From assembly GCA_017448975.1 (NCBI GenBank), contig JAFSKN010000007.1, positions 1 through 64,000 on the forward strand: a stretch of DNA of 64,000 bases. Direction: 5' to 3'. Below are positions 62,170 through 64,000 of this stretch, one piece after another. Origin of the DNA: Clostridia bacterium (GTDB lineage: Bacteria; Bacillota; Clostridia; Christensenellales; Aristaeellaceae). The translations under genes and the position numbers were made by a program. Below the pieces are notes generated by a model. It was not told where the DNA came from, ran no database searches, and saw nothing but the letters and a program-made list of their open reading frames with translations. Every line of letters begins with the position of its first letter. The first letter of the stretch is position 1.

Positions 62170-62292
62170 TTATGCGGTTTCCTCCTTTGAAAGTGCGTGT
62201 TGAAAACGGTACAAAATCAGACGCTGCATATTTTCGCCGCCGGGGCGCAAAATCCTGCGCCAGGATCAGGCACAGGGAAAAAATTGATTTTC

Positions 62293-62326
62293 CGAAACTT
62301 TCGTGTTTGCGGGTAAACGTTTTCGG
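62293..62326. promoter_or_regulatory. candidate LacI-type operators in the mannosidase promoter region
   Basis: CGAAACTTTCG (62293-62303) is a perfect palindrome and TAAACGTTTTCGG (62314-62326) contains a CG-centred AAACGTTT palindrome, the form bound by LacI-family repressors. They lie 120-160 nt upstream of the mannosidase start. Confidence 0.45.
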
Positions 62327-62375
62327 CAAGTGAAAAAAATACACAAAAAAATATCGAAAAAAGTGAAAACGCCTA

Positions 62376-62405
62376 TTGACATACGGGGGGGGTATATGTT
62401 ATACT
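62376..62405 (+). promoter_or_regulatory. promoter of the LacI-type gene
   Basis: TTGACA (62376-62381), 18-nt spacer containing G8, TATACT (62400-62405), about 70 nt before the start codon. Confidence 0.65.
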
Positions 62406-62413
62406 GTACACGA

Positions 62414-62441
62414 AAACGATTTAGTACCGAAACAAACGATT
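62414..62441 (+). promoter_or_regulatory. direct repeat, candidate operator of the LacI-type gene
   Basis: AAACGATT at 62414-62421 and again at 62434-62441, exactly 20 nt apart (two helical turns), just after the -10 box, where a bound repressor would block transcription start. Confidence 0.5.
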
Positions 62442-62475
62442 GAACGCCGAAAACAAATGAGGGGAGGAAAGCCCT

Positions 62476-63501
62476 ATGGGTGTCACCATTCGGGATTTGG
62501 CTGAACACTGCGGGCTTTCTGTATCGGCTGTCAGCAAAGCGTTGAACGGGTACAGCGACATCAGCGAGGCCACGCGCCAGGCGGTCATGACCGCCGTGCG
62601 GGAGTTGGATTATCACCCCAACGCCCACGCAAGGGCGCTTAAAGGCGGGCGCAGCTACAATCTGGGCGTGCTGTTCTCCGACGATTCCCAAAGCGGCCTG
62701 ACCCACCCCTTTTTCTCCACCGTGCTGGAGCATTTCAAGCGCGAGGCTGAGCAGGAGGGGTACGACATCACTTTCATCGGCCACCGCATGGGCAACGGCC
62801 GCGTGACGTATCTGGATCACTGCCGCTACCGGGAAGTGGACGGCGTGTGCATGGCCTGTCTGGACTTTGACGACGCCGAGGTGCGGGAAGTAACGGAAAG
62901 CGAGCTGCCCGTGGTCACCATCGACCGCCGGTTCCAGGACGTGCCCAGCGTAATGTCCGACAATGAAGGGGGCATCCGGGCACTGATGGACTATGCGTAC
63001 AGCTTGGGCCACCGCCGCATCGCCTATGTCCACGGCCCTTCCAGCGCCGTTTCCGACGTCCGGCTGAAAGCGTTCCGGGAATCGGCGGAGCGCCTGGGCC
63101 TGACGGTGCCGGCCGAATACCTGCTGCCCTGCCGGTACACCGATCCGGAAAACGCCAGGGCCATCGTGCAGGTGCTGCTTTCCCTGCCCCAGCGGCCCAC
63201 CTGCATCCTCATGTGCGACGATTACAACACCACCGGCGCGAAGCAGGCCGCCGTGGAATCTGGGGTCAATATTCCCAGGGACGTGTCCCTGGCGGGGTTT
63301 GACGGCCTCTCCCAGATGCAGAACTTCTCCCCCCGGCTGACCACCGTGTACCAGGACGCGCCCCGGATGGGCCGGGAAGCGGCGCGGCTGCTGATCGCCC
63401 AGATCGAAAACCGGCCCACGGCCGAATCCGTTATCGTGCCGGTGCGGCTCCTGCGGGGCGAAACGGTAGCGCCCGTTGCCCAGGGACCGAAAACGATTTA
63501 A
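62476..63501 (+). CDS. LacI-family transcriptional regulator
   Basis: 341 residues. The N-terminal helix-turn-helix VTIRDLAEHCGLSVSAVSKALNG and hinge YHPNAHARALKGG are typical, followed by a periplasmic-binding-protein-like domain (FDGLSQMQNFSPRLTTVYQ near the end). It probably controls the divergent mannosidase and the downstream importer D in response to a mannoside. GGGGAGGAAAG precedes ATG 62476. Its own last codons contain a copy of the operator-like 13-mer CGAAAACGATTTA. Confidence 0.93.
   Translation: MGVTIRDLAEHCGLSVSAVSKALNGYSDISEATRQAVMTAVRELDYHPNAHARALKGGRSYNLGVLFSDDSQSGLTHPFFSTVLEHFKREAEQEGYDITFIGHRMGNGRVTYLDHCRYREVDGVCMACLDFDDAEVREVTESELPVVTIDRRFQDVPSVMSDNEGGIRALMDYAYSLGHRRIAYVHGPSSAVSDVRLKAFRESAERLGLTVPAEYLLPCRYTDPENARAIVQVLLSLPQRPTCILMCDDYNTTGAKQAAVESGVNIPRDVSLAGFDGLSQMQNFSPRLTTVYQDAPRMGREAARLLIAQIENRPTAESVIVPVRLLRGETVAPVAQGPKTI
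63488..63500 (+). promoter_or_regulatory. operator-like 13-mer at the end of the LacI-type gene
   Basis: CGAAAACGATTTA at 63488-63500 is identical to 62411-62423 in the regulator promoter and ends at its own stop codon, upstream of the importer D gene. The following 140 nt (63502-63641) are A/T-rich with only a weak TTGACT/TAAAAC promoter candidate. Confidence 0.5.
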
Positions 63502-63641
63502 CTATAGTTTTTTGCAAATAATGATTTCAATTTTGCCGATATATACCACTGTATGGGCGAAAGTTGACTGCTCAAAAAAATAAACTAAAACAATTTCGCT
63601 ATTTGACCGGATGCCAAAGATCAGCAAAGGAGTTGGGGATT

Positions 63642-64000
63642 GTGAAAGAATTCTTTCATAACACTTGGAAACACAGGGCGCATGTGGTGATGGCGCTGCC
63701 CGCTTTCCTGGTGCTGCTGTTCATCATGTACGTGCCCATGAGCGGCCTGGTGCTGGCCTTTGAAAAGTTCGACTATTCCAAGGGCATCTTCGGCAGCGAT
63801 TGGGTGGGCCTGGCCAACTTTGAATTCCTGATCAAATCCAAGAACACCTTCGTGAACATGACGGTGAACACGGTGCTGTACTATCTGCTGTTCACCATCG
63901 TGGGCACCTTCCTCAACATCGTGGTGGCCATCGCCATCGACCAATTGGCCTTCAAGAAAATGGCCAAGACCATGCAGACCTTGATGATCATTCCGGTATT
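63642..64000 (+). CDS. ABC importer permease, LplB type (importer D), 3' end outside window
   Basis: The first 119 residues of a permease: start GTG 63642 with AAAGGAG 9 nt upstream, a short cytosolic leader (KEFFHNTWKHRAH), helix 1 VVMALPAFLVLLFIMYVPMSGLVLAF, the DWVGLANFEFL segment typical of LplB-like proteins, and helix 2 TVLYYLLFTIVGTFLNIVVAIAI. It continues past the window. Its place after the LacI-type gene suggests a mannoside importer. Confidence 0.85.
   Translation, partial: MKEFFHNTWKHRAHVVMALPAFLVLLFIMYVPMSGLVLAFEKFDYSKGIFGSDWVGLANFEFLIKSKNTFVNMTVNTVLYYLLFTIVGTFLNIVVAIAIDQLAFKKMAKTMQTLMIIPV

Overview
The window looks like a GC-rich (upper 50s percent by eye) chromosomal segment of a gut-type, plant- and host-glycan-degrading member of the Bacillota (Clostridia). 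The evidence is strong AGGAGG-type ribosome binding sites, TTGACA/TATAAT promoters, several MalFG- and LplBC-type ABC sugar importers with no ATPase gene beside them, LacI and GntR-type control sites, and many GH/CE enzymes. Three sugar-binding proteins carry signal peptides without an evident lipobox cysteine. An uncultured Christensenellales- or Oscillospirales-like genome is my best guess, but this is inference and no marker gene here settles it.

Layout. 1-9.8 kb: an acidic partial protein, a gene fragment, a secreted HAD phosphatase, a propeller-sensor HD-GYP phosphodiesterase, a large secreted protein with two papain-like peptidase folds, and a response regulator. 10.1-21.1 kb: a probable specialised-metabolite locus (MATE exporter, acetyltransferase, 2066-residue two-module NRPS, P-type ATPase). 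21.2-21.4 kb: tRNA-Thr(CGU) and tRNA-Pro(CGG) behind a consensus promoter. 21.5-27.7 kb: small housekeeping genes (GNATs, AraC/GyrI regulator, thioesterase, DUF3237, YbaK), a ROK-like kinase and NagA.

27.8-33.1 kb is a xylan operon (CE1 esterase, GH10-GH43-CBM6-like enzyme, GH43). 33.3-36.3 kb is a GGDEF/EAL protein with unusual tandem C-terminal repeats. 36.3-53.9 kb is an almost continuous minus-strand carbohydrate region. It holds a GH13 glucosidase with importer A, an esterase with importer B, then importer C with two Gfo/Idh/MocA dehydrogenases and a GH123-like enzyme. 54-59 kb on the plus strand has a serine hydrolase, a membrane acyltransferase, EngB, and an ECF sigma/anti-sigma pair. 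59-64 kb has a GH38 mannosidase divergent from a LacI regulator, followed by the first permease of importer D, which runs off the window.

The most unusual signals are: (i) two diverged copies of a ~105-nt structured repeat (38141-38244 and 50186-50291, opposite strands) whose hairpins show paired compensatory changes, with a weaker echo inside the NRPS; (ii) an NRPS whose first A domain lacks the amino-group-binding Asp, whose first C domain lacks the catalytic His, which carries a 93-nt in-frame hairpin-rich insertion, ends in a C domain, and is followed by a remnant of another C domain; (iii) a GH43 gene with no standard start codon upstream of its catalytic Asp; (iv) a periplasmic-propeller/HD-GYP receptor next to a double-peptidase secreted protein.
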